64,000 nt of DNA from Phototrophicus methaneseepsis (GTDB lineage: Bacteria > Chloroflexota > Anaerolineae > Aggregatilineales > Phototrophicaceae), in NCBI RefSeq assembly GCF_015500095.1, contig NZ_CP062983.1:5394001-5458000 (forward strand), read 5' to 3'. This document shows, in pieces, positions 44,259 to 53,198 of the stretch (positions within the stretch are counted from its first letter, which is position 1; every line of letters begins with the position of its first letter). The notes below the pieces were generated by a model. It was not told the DNA's origin. It searched no databases and saw nothing but the letters and a program-made list of their open reading frames with translations. A program made the position numbers and the translations under genes.

Positions 44259-45257
44259 ATGAAAAGACGTCGCGCTCTATTTTTGTTCGTTACAGCGCTG
44301 GCGGCTATGCTGGCACTCCCAGTTACGGCACAAGATAGCGCCCAGGTATTCGCAGATGGCTTAGCCAATCCGCGTAATATGTCGTTTGATAGTGAGGGCA
44401 ACTTATATGTTGCAGAAGCCGGTGTTGCCGGTACCCAACTCACCGATGCAGAAGTCGCCTATGGCGCCACAGGGCAAATTACACGCATTGCCCCGGATGG
44501 CACCAAAGATGTGCTTGTGCACGGTCTTATCAGCTACCGCGATGGGAACCCGCTTGGGCCTGCCGCTGTCCAGATTATCGATGATACGATCTGGATGCTT
44601 CTGAATGAAACGTCAGATTTTTCAATCCCCTTTACCCATGCCCTGGTTGGGCTTGATCGCAATACCTTGCGCGTCAAGACTTTTGTCGATTTGCTCACAC
44701 TTGAGCTGACAGATGACCCCGACGGCAACCCCAATGAGCAATCCAACCCCACTGACTTCGCCATCGCCCCAGATGGCACGTTCGTCATCGCTAATGCGGG
44801 TTGTAACTGCCTGATGCAGTGGACCCCAGAAGATGGCGTCTCCGTCTTGAACGCATGGGACTTTGATACAGATAACCCCGTCCCAACCACTGTTGAGTTT
44901 GGCCCGGATGGCGACCTGTATGTCGGCTTCCTGACAGGCTTCCCCTTCCCGGAAGGCGGCAGCCGCATCGAGCGGTGGTCCGAGGGTGAGCTTGTTGAAA
45001 CTTACGATGGTTTGACCGCCATCACCAGCCTAATCGTCCCTGAAGAAGGCACCATCTATGCCGTTCAACTTGGCGTCTTTGACCAGGGTTGGGGGCCAGG
45101 TCGCGTCATCATGATTGACGAAAATGGCATCACGCCCATCCTAGAAGATCTGACGAACCCCTATGGCATCATCCAGGGGCCAGATGGCACGATCTTCGTC
45201 AGCACCAATACATTTGGTGCGGCAGATGGTCAGATTCTGATGATCCCCATGAGCTAA
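44259..45257 (+). CDS. ScyD/ScyE-family secreted beta-propeller
   Basis: 332 residues. A signal peptide (MKRRRALFLFVTALAAML..., cleavage near VTAQ) is followed by blades: GLANPRNMSFDSEGNLYVAEAG, TGQITRIAPDGTKDVLVHGL, SNPTDFAIAPDGTFVIANAG, TTVEFGPDGDLYVGFLTGFP and NPYGIIQGPDGTIFVSTNT. This is the ScyD/ScyE pattern first seen in the scytonemin gene cluster of cyanobacteria; the function of those proteins is not settled. A scytonemin pathway is absent here. AGGAGGT lies five bases before the ATG, a strong site. Confidence 0.88.
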   Translation: MKRRRALFLFVTALAAMLALPVTAQDSAQVFADGLANPRNMSFDSEGNLYVAEAGVAGTQLTDAEVAYGATGQITRIAPDGTKDVLVHGLISYRDGNPLGPAAVQIIDDTIWMLLNETSDFSIPFTHALVGLDRNTLRVKTFVDLLTLELTDDPDGNPNEQSNPTDFAIAPDGTFVIANAGCNCLMQWTPEDGVSVLNAWDFDTDNPVPTTVEFGPDGDLYVGFLTGFPFPEGGSRIERWSEGELVETYDGLTAITSLIVPEEGTIYAVQLGVFDQGWGPGRVIMIDENGITPILEDLTNPYGIIQGPDGTIFVSTNTFGAADGQILMIPMS

Positions 45258-45367
45258 GGTTTTAGGGTGGTTGGGAGCAGAGCATCGTCTATGTTCTGCT
45301 TATCGTAGCAATAACACATCGTTGTATTTACAAAGCAGACATATCATTACGCAGGAGGACATCGTCT

Positions 45368-46303
45368 ATGTCACAACAAAAATCGCATGGCAACTCAAAT
45401 CGGTTGGTCTGGATATTGGTGCCCATTGCTTTTATCGCGGGTATTGCTGTGGGTGTCGGGGGCCTGCTATGGGCTACGGGTGGGAATTCAGAGCCTAGCC
45501 GCGATGTCAGTGAGGCCGCTGCAACACTTTCCCTGGCCGAAGCAACAGAAGTCATGAGCCCGACGGAAACAGTCGTACCAGCGGAAGAGATGGAACCGAC
45601 TGAAGCCATGGACCCGACAGAAGAAGTCGCAGCGACTGAAGAGATGGATGCCACAGAAGAAATGGCCGCGCCTACTGAAGAGATGGCCGCAACCGATGCC
45701 GAGGAAGCCAGCGCAGATACACAATCTGTGAGCAGCGAAGGCGATGCAGAGCGGGCACTCTTCCGCATTACGCCAGACGAGAGTGAAGCCCGCTTTAAGA
45801 TTGATGAGACCCTCATGGGCAATGATATCGTCGTCGTCGGCACAACCAACGACATCGCTGGCGATATGATCATCAATCTTACCAGTCCCGCCGGATCCCA
45901 ATTGGGCGAAATCGCCGTGAGTGCACGCACCCTCAAAACCGATGAGGAATTCCGTAATCAGGCGATTCGGGGTCGTATCCTCATGTCATCACAGGATGAA
46001 TATGAATTTGTGACCTTTGAGCCGACTGAATTCGTCTCGCTTTCCAGCGATCCGGTTGCTGTAGGCGATACGGTCGAATTCCAGATTACGGGTGACCTGA
46101 CGATACGCGACACCACCCAGAGCGTCACCTTCGATACGACTGTTACCCTCGAAAGCGAAGACCGCATTACAGGCTTCGCCACTACGGACATCCTGTATGC
46201 AGACTATGGCATCAGCATCCAGGCACCGCCTTCCGTCAGTGGTATCGGCGATGTCGTCACACTGGAACTGGATTTTGTCGCCCTCAAGGTAGATGAAAGC
46301 TAA
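45368..46303 (+). CDS. Membrane-anchored YceI-like protein
   Basis: 311 residues. A transmembrane anchor (about 13-35) is followed by a linker of repeated [AED]-TEEM/PTE units (about 55-125), then a YceI-like beta-barrel domain (about 130-310). Seen there are FRITPDESEARFKIDE, GNDIVVVGTTNDIAGDMIIN, RNQAIRGRILMSSQDEYEFVTFEPTEF and LTIRDTTQSVTFDTTV. YceI proteins bind isoprenoid-type lipids; here the domain would sit outside the membrane. AGGAGG is nine bases upstream. It follows the ScyD/E-like gene by 110 bases and ends at a bidirectional terminator. Confidence 0.88.
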   Translation: MSQQKSHGNSNRLVWILVPIAFIAGIAVGVGGLLWATGGNSEPSRDVSEAAATLSLAEATEVMSPTETVVPAEEMEPTEAMDPTEEVAATEEMDATEEMAAPTEEMAATDAEEASADTQSVSSEGDAERALFRITPDESEARFKIDETLMGNDIVVVGTTNDIAGDMIINLTSPAGSQLGEIAVSARTLKTDEEFRNQAIRGRILMSSQDEYEFVTFEPTEFVSLSSDPVAVGDTVEFQITGDLTIRDTTQSVTFDTTVTLESEDRITGFATTDILYADYGISIQAPPSVSGIGDVVTLELDFVALKVDES

Positions 46304-46323
46304 CAATCCAACTTGTGCCACAC

Positions 46324-46360
46324 AAAAAGGCCCTTCCTGTTTGGAAGGGCCTTTTTATTT
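46324..46360. terminator. Bidirectional terminator between convergent genes
   Basis: AAAAAGGCCCTTCC-TGTTT-GGAAGGGCCTTTTT (46324-46356), 14-bp perfect stem with T-tracts on both strands. It ends both the YceI gene and asnB. Confidence 0.95.
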
Positions 46361-46399
46361 AAGCACATGGCGCGGCATCATACCTACGCCACCTTATGC

Positions 46400-47926
46400 C
46401 TATGCCACATCATGCCCGCGCCATAGCCGGACGAGCTTCTTGGCACGGTCATTAAAGACCTTATCAAACTCCCGGTAATACAACAGCATCTCTTTGCTGG
46501 TGATGTCATAGCCATCTTCTTCAGCAATGCGTACGCGCTCCGCGGCGTAGTCTGCGTCGGAAATGTGCTCTTCTGCGTAGGCTTCCAGTAAGCTGCTGGA
46601 GCCAGAGCCTTTTGAAAACTGCTCTTTACGCCGCCACAGCACACTATCCGGCACGAGGCCCTCAAAAGCCTTGCGCAAAGCCCATTTCTCGACCTGCTGC
46701 GTACCATGAATCTTGTAATCCGTCGGCAGGCGGAACGACAGGGCAATCACGTCTGTATCCAGGAACGGCACGCGGCCTTCGACACTGTGCGCCATCGTCA
46801 TACGATCGCAGCGCTGCAAATTGCAGTTGTAAAGCGAGCCTGTCAGGGCGACGAGTTCTGTCTGTAGTTGGCTGGCGCTATCAATCTCCTTGAGGTAGTG
46901 ATAGCCAGCGAAGAGTTCATCCGCGCCTTCTCCCGTCAGCACAACCGTCACATACTGGCGCGTGAGTTCTGCCAGGAAATAGTTAGGGATCGCACTGCGA
47001 ACTAACAAGGGATCGAAAGATTCCAGATAGTAGATGACCTGAGGCAGGGCCGCCAGCATATCATCCAGCGTATAGATGCATTCATGATGCGTGGTGCCTA
47101 GCGCTCTGGCAGCTTCGCGCGCATGGACCAAGTCAGTACTTTCTGGCACGCCAACAGCAAAGGAGTGCACTTCCGGTAATTCCTGCGCCACCAATGCCGC
47201 AACGATGGTACTATCCAGCCCGCCACTGAGGTAAACGCCCAAAGGCACATCGGACATCAGCCGCTTACGCACAGCTTGTTGCAGCGTCTCACGAATCTGA
47301 TCCAGGTCAGTGATGGGCGCGCTTTCTGGCCCGGTGTAGCCATCAATGGATGGCAGCATGGCTTGCAGGTCATAATATTGGGAAAAGCCATCTTCGCTGC
47401 TATACGTGTGGCCGGGTGGGAGTTCTTCAATATCATCGACAAGGTGCTGCAAGGCCTTAATCTCAGAGGCGAAGAAGAGCGTATCTGCTCGCCAGCCATA
47501 GTAAAGCGGCTTGATGCCAATGGGGTCACGGGCAAGCAGGAGTGAATCCCGCTGCTGGTCATAAATCGCAAAGGCGAACATGCCATCCAGATAATCGACA
47601 ACGGCAGAGCCGTGCTCCTGGTAAAGTGCCAGGATCACTTCGCTATCGCTATCTGTTGCAAATGGGTAATCCGGGTACTGCTGGCGCAGGGCTTCGTGGT
47701 TATAAATCTCGCCATTACAAACCAGCCATGTCTGACCGTCCGGGCTTGTAAAAGGCTGCTGCCCATGCTCGACATCGACAATTGCCAAGCGGGCGTGCCC
47801 AAATGCAAAAGCCTGCTGGCTCTCGCATTCTGCCCCATCCGGCCCGCGATGATGCATCAAAGCGAGTTCATCCTCAAAAGCGAAATTGCTTAAACTACGG
47901 CCATATGCGCCGATAATGCCACACAT
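46400..47926 (-). CDS. asnB: Asparagine synthase (glutamine-hydrolysing)
   Basis: 508 residues. The mature N-terminal nucleophile is Cys2 (MCGIIGAYG). The glutaminase domain has MHHRGPDGAE, ARLAIVD and WLVCNGEIYNHEALR. The synthase domain has the PP-loop SGGLDSTIVAAL and VVLTGEGADELFAGYHYL. It makes asparagine from aspartate, ATP and glutamine in the cytoplasm. It is a short AsnB of standard type, with all catalytic motifs intact. It is monocistronic, convergent with yceI, with a divergent MFS gene upstream. Confidence 0.95.
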   Translation of the reverse strand: MCGIIGAYGRSLSNFAFEDELALMHHRGPDGAECESQQAFAFGHARLAIVDVEHGQQPFTSPDGQTWLVCNGEIYNHEALRQQYPDYPFATDSDSEVILALYQEHGSAVVDYLDGMFAFAIYDQQRDSLLLARDPIGIKPLYYGWRADTLFFASEIKALQHLVDDIEELPPGHTYSSEDGFSQYYDLQAMLPSIDGYTGPESAPITDLDQIRETLQQAVRKRLMSDVPLGVYLSGGLDSTIVAALVAQELPEVHSFAVGVPESTDLVHAREAARALGTTHHECIYTLDDMLAALPQVIYYLESFDPLLVRSAIPNYFLAELTRQYVTVVLTGEGADELFAGYHYLKEIDSASQLQTELVALTGSLYNCNLQRCDRMTMAHSVEGRVPFLDTDVIALSFRLPTDYKIHGTQQVEKWALRKAFEGLVPDSVLWRRKEQFSKGSGSSSLLEAYAEEHISDADYAAERVRIAEEDGYDITSKEMLLYYREFDKVFNDRAKKLVRLWRGHDVA

Positions 47927-48144
47927 CTTGTGACTTGCCTCTCGTGTGTCTGCTTAGAATGGTTGCAGGTCCTGGCTTCTATCACCATGAAACCTGCAAT
48001 CAACCACCCTAACAAAACCACACGCTGCGTCAATGGTCATCTGATGAGGGCAAAGTGAGAAGCAGGCCAAGGACGATCATTTGAACAATGCGCGTCTCAA
48101 TCACGTATAGTGGAATAGATTGGCTTCGAGAAAATAGCTCTTAC

Positions 48145-49458
48145 ATGAACAAAAATATCGCCACTTTTTATACCCTCACCATCACACAGATTCTATCTCT
48201 CATTGGCAGCAGCATGACCAGCCTCGCTTTTGGCATCTGGCTATTTACTGAAACGGGTGATAGTACCCCGGTCTTGCTGGCCTCTTTTTTCGTCATGCTA
48301 CCACAAGCATTAATCGGCAGCTTTGGCGGCGTCATCGCAGATCGCTGGCCCCGCCGGATGGTCATGTTCCTGAGCGATACCGGGCAGGCGGCGGGGACGA
48401 TTTTCCTCCTGATCAGCTTTCTATCTGGGTCATTCCAGCTCTGGCATCTCTATGCTGTGGCCTTTATACAGGGCTTGCTTGGCATGTTACAGCGCCCAGC
48501 CATGGACGCGTCGATTACGCTTATGGTCCCTGATGCACATCGTGACCGGGCTAATACCCTGCGCCAGATGTCTGGCCCGATTGCCGGGATCATCGCGCCC
48601 GTTTTGACAGGCTTTTTTTACGCCATTGTGGGCATCGTGGGTATTATCTTCATTGACTTGGCGACCTTTATGATTGCGATAGTGGCGCTATGGTACGTAC
48701 ATATCCCTGAACCTCCTGAACATGTATCGTCAGGTGCGTCGCAAAAAGCAAAGCCCACATTTCTACAGGATGCGAAAGTGGCGTTCGAATTCCTGTGGCA
48801 GACGCGCGTCCTCTTATGGCTGATGGTCTATGCCGCCGCTTTGAACTTCTTCCTGGCAGGATGCATTAATCTGGCGACACCTTATATCATGACCCTCACA
48901 GGCAGCGAAGAATTATTAGGGATTCTCCTGGGTATCATGAACCTGGGCATGGTGGCAGGCGGCATCGTTATGTTCATCTGGGGCGGAACGCGCCCACGCA
49001 TTCACGGTATTATGGGCGGCCTGTTGTTCCGGGCTTTCTGGCTGATGGTCTATGGCATCGCCCGGACGCCCTTTACCTTGGGGCTGGCGCTCTTTTTCCT
49101 GCTCTCGACCAATGCCCTTGTCGACGGTTCCGTGATGTCCATGATGCAGCTTAAAGTCCCGCCACATTTGCAGGGGCGTGTCTTCGCGCTCATGTTCCAG
49201 ATGATGTTCATCGCCACGCCGCTGTCTTTGCTGGTCACAGGTTTCGCCGTCGATACGATCTTTGAGCCTGCTGTAGGGACACCTATGTGGGGTTTCGTCG
49301 CGCCATTGGTCGGCAGTGAAGCGGGGGCGGGAATGGGGTTATTCATCCTGCTCAATGGCCTGTGTATTTTTGTGCTGACGCTCTTTGTCTACTTACTGCC
49401 GCAGATTCGTCATTCGGAAGCAACCATACCCGATTACGTACTCCAGACGAACGTGTGA
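48145..49458 (+). CDS. MFS transporter (EntS/MFS_3-like exporter)
   Basis: 437 residues with 12 transmembrane helices. Motif A-like GGVIADRWPRRMVMFLSD lies between helices 2 and 3, and RANTLRQMSGPIAGIIAPVL is characteristic of the MFS_3 group of exporters. It probably exports a drug or siderophore; the substrate is not predictable. I chose the ATG at 48145 (MNKNIATFYTL) at the first helix; the frame opens at 48088 without a ribosome site. A stem overlapping the next gene's stop follows. Confidence 0.9.
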   Translation: MNKNIATFYTLTITQILSLIGSSMTSLAFGIWLFTETGDSTPVLLASFFVMLPQALIGSFGGVIADRWPRRMVMFLSDTGQAAGTIFLLISFLSGSFQLWHLYAVAFIQGLLGMLQRPAMDASITLMVPDAHRDRANTLRQMSGPIAGIIAPVLTGFFYAIVGIVGIIFIDLATFMIAIVALWYVHIPEPPEHVSSGASQKAKPTFLQDAKVAFEFLWQTRVLLWLMVYAAALNFFLAGCINLATPYIMTLTGSEELLGILLGIMNLGMVAGGIVMFIWGGTRPRIHGIMGGLLFRAFWLMVYGIARTPFTLGLALFFLLSTNALVDGSVMSMMQLKVPPHLQGRVFALMFQMMFIATPLSLLVTGFAVDTIFEPAVGTPMWGFVAPLVGSEAGAGMGLFILLNGLCIFVLTLFVYLLPQIRHSEATIPDYVLQTNV

Positions 49459-49463
49459 ACCCA

Positions 49464-49481
49464 GGGCTAGGCAACTAGCCC
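49464..49481. terminator. Stem-loop between convergent genes
   Basis: GGGCTAG-GCAA-CTAGCCC, a perfect 7-bp stem with a GNRA loop on the plus strand. It overlaps the stop codon of the ParB-like gene; there is no T-tract, so termination is unproven. Confidence 0.4.
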
Positions 49482-50395
49482 AGCGGGGGCTGAGCATCAT
49501 TTTCCAGCATGAGGCCTTTAGGGATGGGGATCTTCTTTGAGGTGAGGTAATCCACCAGGGCATCGCTCAGGCGCTGAGGCGGGCCATCCTCGTATTCTTC
49601 GTGTAGTTGGCGCAAATGCTCCATCATCCACAGGTAAAGATCGGCCTCCGTGCCAGATTTACCATCCAGCACATGATACTTACGGATGAGGGTGATAGCC
49701 GGACGATACACATTATCGTACCACTCCGCCGCAGCCTCAGAAAACGAGAGATCGACCTTATCACAGTGATTACGAACACGATGCAGCAAGCGGATATGCT
49801 CCAGCATAATCTGGTAGCCACCCGGCTCCGTGACGGTAATAGGCACCTGCTGTGGGCGTGTTTCGCTGAGTTCGGTCATATGGAGGAAATGCGCGTAAGC
49901 CGTCGCTGCATCCCATTGGGCCTGCGTCATATCCGGCTCAATATCAATCGGCGTCGCCAGTTCGGTCACATAAGCTTGAATCGTCTTAAAGCCTAATTGG
50001 CGGGCGACAGAAACACGATGATTGCCATCTCGCACAAAATAGACATCATCGACAAGATAGCACTCAATCGGGGGTGGCCCTTCCAGGCTGTGGAAGAGGG
50101 CGTAAATCCGGCTCCACCGCTCGGACATATTGCTGTTCTTCGGCAAAAATCGGCGTGTGAAATCCTTCGACCGTCCGACACTCCCGACGATACGATCTAA
50201 TGGCACATCTTGCAGCCCGCGATAAGATTGCTGCCGCAAATCCAACATATCTTTCACATCGTCAAAGCTCAGCAGCTCTAACGACTTGCCGCGAAGGAGA
50301 TCTAGAAATTGGCTGAAAAAAGCACGTGAATGTGCCTTGCCAAAATGCTCACGACCTTCTGCAAAATATGATGAACTTGTTGGATCATCAAGCAT
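49475..50395 (-). CDS. ParB/sulfiredoxin-like domain protein
   Basis: 306 residues. The central region has VPLDRIVGSVGRSKDFTRRFLP and CYLVDDVYFVRDGNHRVSVARQLGFKTIQAYV, the ParB/Srx fold signature (GNHR) used for nucleotide binding. A helical C-terminal half (PAITLIRKYH, EADLYLWMMEHLRQL) follows. No second DNA-binding domain of a plasmid ParB is seen, and no parA or parS is nearby, so a partition role is unlikely. Function unknown. AGGG lies six bases before the ATG. Its upstream region is shared with the MerR-type gene. Confidence 0.75.
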   Translation of the reverse strand: MLDDPTSSSYFAEGREHFGKAHSRAFFSQFLDLLRGKSLELLSFDDVKDMLDLRQQSYRGLQDVPLDRIVGSVGRSKDFTRRFLPKNSNMSERWSRIYALFHSLEGPPPIECYLVDDVYFVRDGNHRVSVARQLGFKTIQAYVTELATPIDIEPDMTQAQWDAATAYAHFLHMTELSETRPQQVPITVTEPGGYQIMLEHIRLLHRVRNHCDKVDLSFSEAAAEWYDNVYRPAITLIRKYHVLDGKSGTEADLYLWMMEHLRQLHEEYEDGPPQRLSDALVDYLTSKKIPIPKGLMLENDAQPPLG

Positions 50396-50699
50396 TCTTG
50401 ACCCTTATACTGCCTGTACAAAGATAGACATTTACCTATTACTCGCACCATTAAGGGTAAACCCAATAAGGCATGGTTGCAAGCAAAGGTTTATTAAGCC
50501 ACGGTTGTTAAGTTATTGAGCAAAGTCATGAAAACGAATTGATTTGGGGATTATACGGCTTCTGAAGTGCAGATAAATGAACCAAGTATCACCAAGGAAA
50601 CCGACTTTCCGTCACTCTCTGCGGTGCGGTATAAATAGAGTATACTGAATAGAAGCATAACTCAACATTAAACACCATAACCTCAGATGACTGTGCATT
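50396..50699. other. Intergenic region upstream of the MerR-type gene
   Basis: No gene seen. A candidate -10 TATACT (50641-50646) lies 54 bases before the ATG at 50700, embedded in AGAGTATACTGAAT (50637-50650), which also occurs upstream of ppa. No convincing -35 is visible. Confidence 0.4.
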
Positions 50700-51323
50700 A
50701 TGACGAAGACTGAATCCAACGAATGGCTCAGCCTGAAACAAGCCGCCGACATCCTCGGCGTACACCCTGCAACGGTCCGCAACTGGGCCGATGATGGAAA
50801 ACTCCCGTTCCGGCGCACACCGGGCAAACATCGCCGCTTTCGCCGGGATGACCTGCTCCACTATGCGCAGTCCCAGGGGGAGCTCCAGCCGTTAGAAGTG
50901 CAGGTGATTATCCAGAATGCGCTGGGAAGCGCACGGATGCACGTCGGCGAAGGCGACCTTTCAGAGATGCGCTGGTACAAAGATATGAGCGACGATGGCC
51001 GCCAGTATATGCGCAAGCAAGGCCGCCGCGTTCTGGATGCGCTGCGCGCTTACCTGGGCGCAGGCGCACCGGATGAAATGCTTTCCGAAGCGATCGCCAT
51101 TGGTAAAGATTACGCCAAAGCACTCAGTGAAGATGAGATGACGCTGCCCCAGGCGATGCGCGGCTTTTTCTACTTCAGCGATTTTGTTGTCGATTCCATC
51201 CTCACATGGTCGGAGCTTTCGCCGCCGCGCAACTCATCGGAATGGTCAACATTGCTCAAGCAAGTGAACGCATTCATCCATACGATGCTGCTTTCCATCG
51301 CGGAATACTACGAGGAAGATTAG
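50700..51323 (+). CDS. MerR/excisionase-type DNA-binding regulator with C-terminal sensor region
   Basis: 207 residues. The N-terminal winged helix (about 8-60) has WLSLKQAADILGVHPATVRNWADDGKLPFRRTPGKHRRF, the DNA-binding core of MerR/BldC-type proteins. The C-terminal helical domain (about 95-205) carries GRRVLDALRAYLGAG, EAIAIGKDYAKAL and TLPQAMRGFFYFSDFVVDSI, which resembles RsbR N-terminal/globin-like sensor helices. It probably controls a nearby gene in response to a signal, but the ligand is unknown. It is followed by dprA after three bases. No clear ribosome site precedes the ATG. Confidence 0.8.
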   Translation: MTKTESNEWLSLKQAADILGVHPATVRNWADDGKLPFRRTPGKHRRFRRDDLLHYAQSQGELQPLEVQVIIQNALGSARMHVGEGDLSEMRWYKDMSDDGRQYMRKQGRRVLDALRAYLGAGAPDEMLSEAIAIGKDYAKALSEDEMTLPQAMRGFFYFSDFVVDSILTWSELSPPRNSSEWSTLLKQVNAFIHTMLLSIAEYYEED

Positions 51324-51326
51324 CAC

Positions 51327-52202
51327 GTGCGCCAGCCCGATGACTTGGCGTGGATTGCGCTCAGTTTGCAGCCGCATATCGGCCTTAAGACGCTCTCGCT
51401 GCTGCTGGCACAGTTCGGCAGCCCGAGTGCTGTGCTCGCTGCGGATGCCGCCGCTTTACAACAGGTACGTGGCATTGGGGCGAAGCTCGCCACGGCTATC
51501 ACCCAGATCAATCTGGAGCAGATCACACGCAAATGTACTCAGTGGGCGCGGGCAGGTGTGCAAATCCTCCCGCTGAATCATCCCCACTACCCTGAGAGCC
51601 TGCGCCAGCTAGACGATGCCCCGCCAACCCTATTTGTTCAAGGGCAGATCCTCATCACCTTACCACCAGCGATTGCGCTGATTGGCACACGGCTACCCTG
51701 TGATGAAGCCCGTTTCGCCGCCTACTACCTGGGGCGCAGCGCCGCAGAAGCGGGTTATATTGTCGCCAGTGGGATGGCCCTCGGCATTGATGCGGCGGCC
51801 CATATGGGCGCGCTCGCAACCGAGAAAACGCTCCATCCTCATGTAACCGTTGCGGTGCTGGGCAGCGGCGTCTTGCAGGCTTACCCAACCCAACATCGCA
51901 AGTTAGCCCAGAAAATCCTGAAACGGGGCGCACTCATCAGTGAAACAGCCCCGGATGCCGCGCCTAACGCGCCGCGCCTCGTTTCGCGTAATCGTCTGAT
52001 TACAGGGATCGCCACAAAAGGCGTCATCGTGCTGGAAACCAGTGCGGATGGTGGCGCGATGCATGCCGCACGCTTCGCTCAGGCACAGGGACGCCCCCTC
52101 TACACGCTGGATCTACCTGCCCCTGGCAATCAGGCCCTCATCCAGGCCGGGGCAGTGGCCCTGCCACCAGATATACAGACCCTCGACTTCCTCAAATCAT
52201 AG
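51327..52202 (+). CDS. dprA: DprA-like DNA-processing protein
   Basis: 291 residues. A helix-hairpin-helix-like start (IGLKTLSLLLAQFGSPSAVL, QVRGIGAKLATAI) leads to the Rossmann-like DprA core: PHYPESLRQLDDAPPTLFVQG, IALIGTR, ASGMALGIDAAAHMGAL, VAVLGSGVLQAYPTQHRKL and RNRLITGIATKGVIVLETSADGGAMHAARFA. The C-terminal winged helix of longer DprA proteins is absent. It loads RecA on incoming single-stranded DNA in transformable bacteria. GTG at 51327 is the start, three bases after the regulator's stop, so the pair is an operon. Confidence 0.92.
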   Translation: MRQPDDLAWIALSLQPHIGLKTLSLLLAQFGSPSAVLAADAAALQQVRGIGAKLATAITQINLEQITRKCTQWARAGVQILPLNHPHYPESLRQLDDAPPTLFVQGQILITLPPAIALIGTRLPCDEARFAAYYLGRSAAEAGYIVASGMALGIDAAAHMGALATEKTLHPHVTVAVLGSGVLQAYPTQHRKLAQKILKRGALISETAPDAAPNAPRLVSRNRLITGIATKGVIVLETSADGGAMHAARFAQAQGRPLYTLDLPAPGNQALIQAGAVALPPDIQTLDFLKS

Positions 52203-52345
52203 GGACACCCTTAAACAGCGATTAATCCCCATCAGCGACAATTTATGCCCATGTGCGTCATGTCAAAGCTGCTGAAAAGTCTGATTTTGGAATCCCAAAA
52301 AGGAGCCCATCGACATCAGGTGCCCTCGACTTGGCTTGACCCTAC

Positions 52346-52374
52346 TTGACCGAATAGAACATGCGATCTATGCT
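52346..52374 (+). promoter_or_regulatory. Probable promoter of the DUF1801 gene
   Basis: TTGACC (52346-52351), 17-base spacer and TATGCT (52369-52374): nine of twelve consensus matches. The heptamer CTTGACC also occurs ten bases upstream. Confidence 0.6.
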
Positions 52375-52427
52375 ATTGAATAATAGATTGATTATACATT
52401 CCAATTTCGAGGGGGTGTGGGTTTTGT

Positions 52428-52874
52428 ATGAACACAAAAGAGCAGATCAAAGAATATATTGACAGCCAAGATGAACCTAAACATGCTGATATGCTAGCCT
52501 TGCACCAAATCATTCTGAAGACGTTGCCTGAAGGTAAACTGTGGTTTCTGGATGGCACAGACGATACCGGCAAAGTCGTTTCAAACCCCAGTATCGGCTA
52601 TGGTCAATTCACCATATACTACAAAGATGGCTCGACTAAGGAATTTTATCAAATAGGCATCAGTGGCAATACATCAGGAATTTCGGTCTATATTATGGGG
52701 CTTGAAGACAAAAAGTACTTACCCCAAAATTTTGGAACAACAATAGGCAAGGCAAACGTCACAGGCTATTGCATCAAATTTAAAAAGCTGAAAGATATCA
52801 ATATTGACATACTTGAAGAGGCAATACGATCTGGGGTCGAGCAAACAAGCTCTAAGCCTGCACCACTGGAATAA
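52428..52874 (+). CDS. DUF1801-family protein
   Basis: 148 residues. The pattern KEQIKEYIDSQDEPKHADMLALHQIILKTLPE, LWFLDGTDDTG, YGQFTIYYKDGSTKEFYQIGIS and YCIKFKKLKDINIDILEEAIRSG matches DUF1801 proteins, which are small and poorly characterised. The codon use is more AT-rich than that of its neighbours (AAA, ATA, TTT common), so recent horizontal acquisition is possible. A GAGGGGG precedes the ATG by 13 bases. Monocistronic by position; the downstream 324 bases have no gene. Confidence 0.82.
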   Translation: MNTKEQIKEYIDSQDEPKHADMLALHQIILKTLPEGKLWFLDGTDDTGKVVSNPSIGYGQFTIYYKDGSTKEFYQIGISGNTSGISVYIMGLEDKKYLPQNFGTTIGKANVTGYCIKFKKLKDINIDILEEAIRSGVEQTSSKPAPLE

Positions 52875-53198
52875 GTTGGCATTCGAGCTTATGGGTCGAT
52901 TACTGATTTAAAGCACCGTAGCAAGTCCTATCTAACAGAAGCCTTGTGTAGGATACGGATCAGAATATCAAGCGGCTACTTCAACAAATCAGCAAACGAA
53001 GACAACCTGATCCAACGCCTCAAATCATTGTCCCTTGCTTGAAGGCCTTTTCAACTTACTACTCATATAGCAATATCAAGCAACCCCCAATGATTCGGGG
53101 ACATAAGCGCGTCGAAATTTTTTAAAATAACGGCCCTGTCCCAACAACATCTACAACGATGGGGGCAGACTATTCAATACAAATTAGGAGAAATTGAT
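52875..53198. other. 324-bp AT-rich intergenic region
   Basis: No gene supported. A short open frame continues in phase after the DUF1801 stop for about 55 codons without a start codon. A -10-like TAAAAT (53123-53128) and the ribosome site TTAGGAGA belong to the next gene. Confidence 0.45.

Noticed and set aside
49475-50395. Partition system (ParB)
   Set aside because: Only the ParB/Srx-like fold signature is seen; no ParA, no parS-like repeats and no helix-turn-helix typical of ParB.
52875-53040. In-phase continuation after the DUF1801 stop as a broken gene
   Set aside because: About 55 codons without a start, domain or conservation evidence; openness is plausible by chance.
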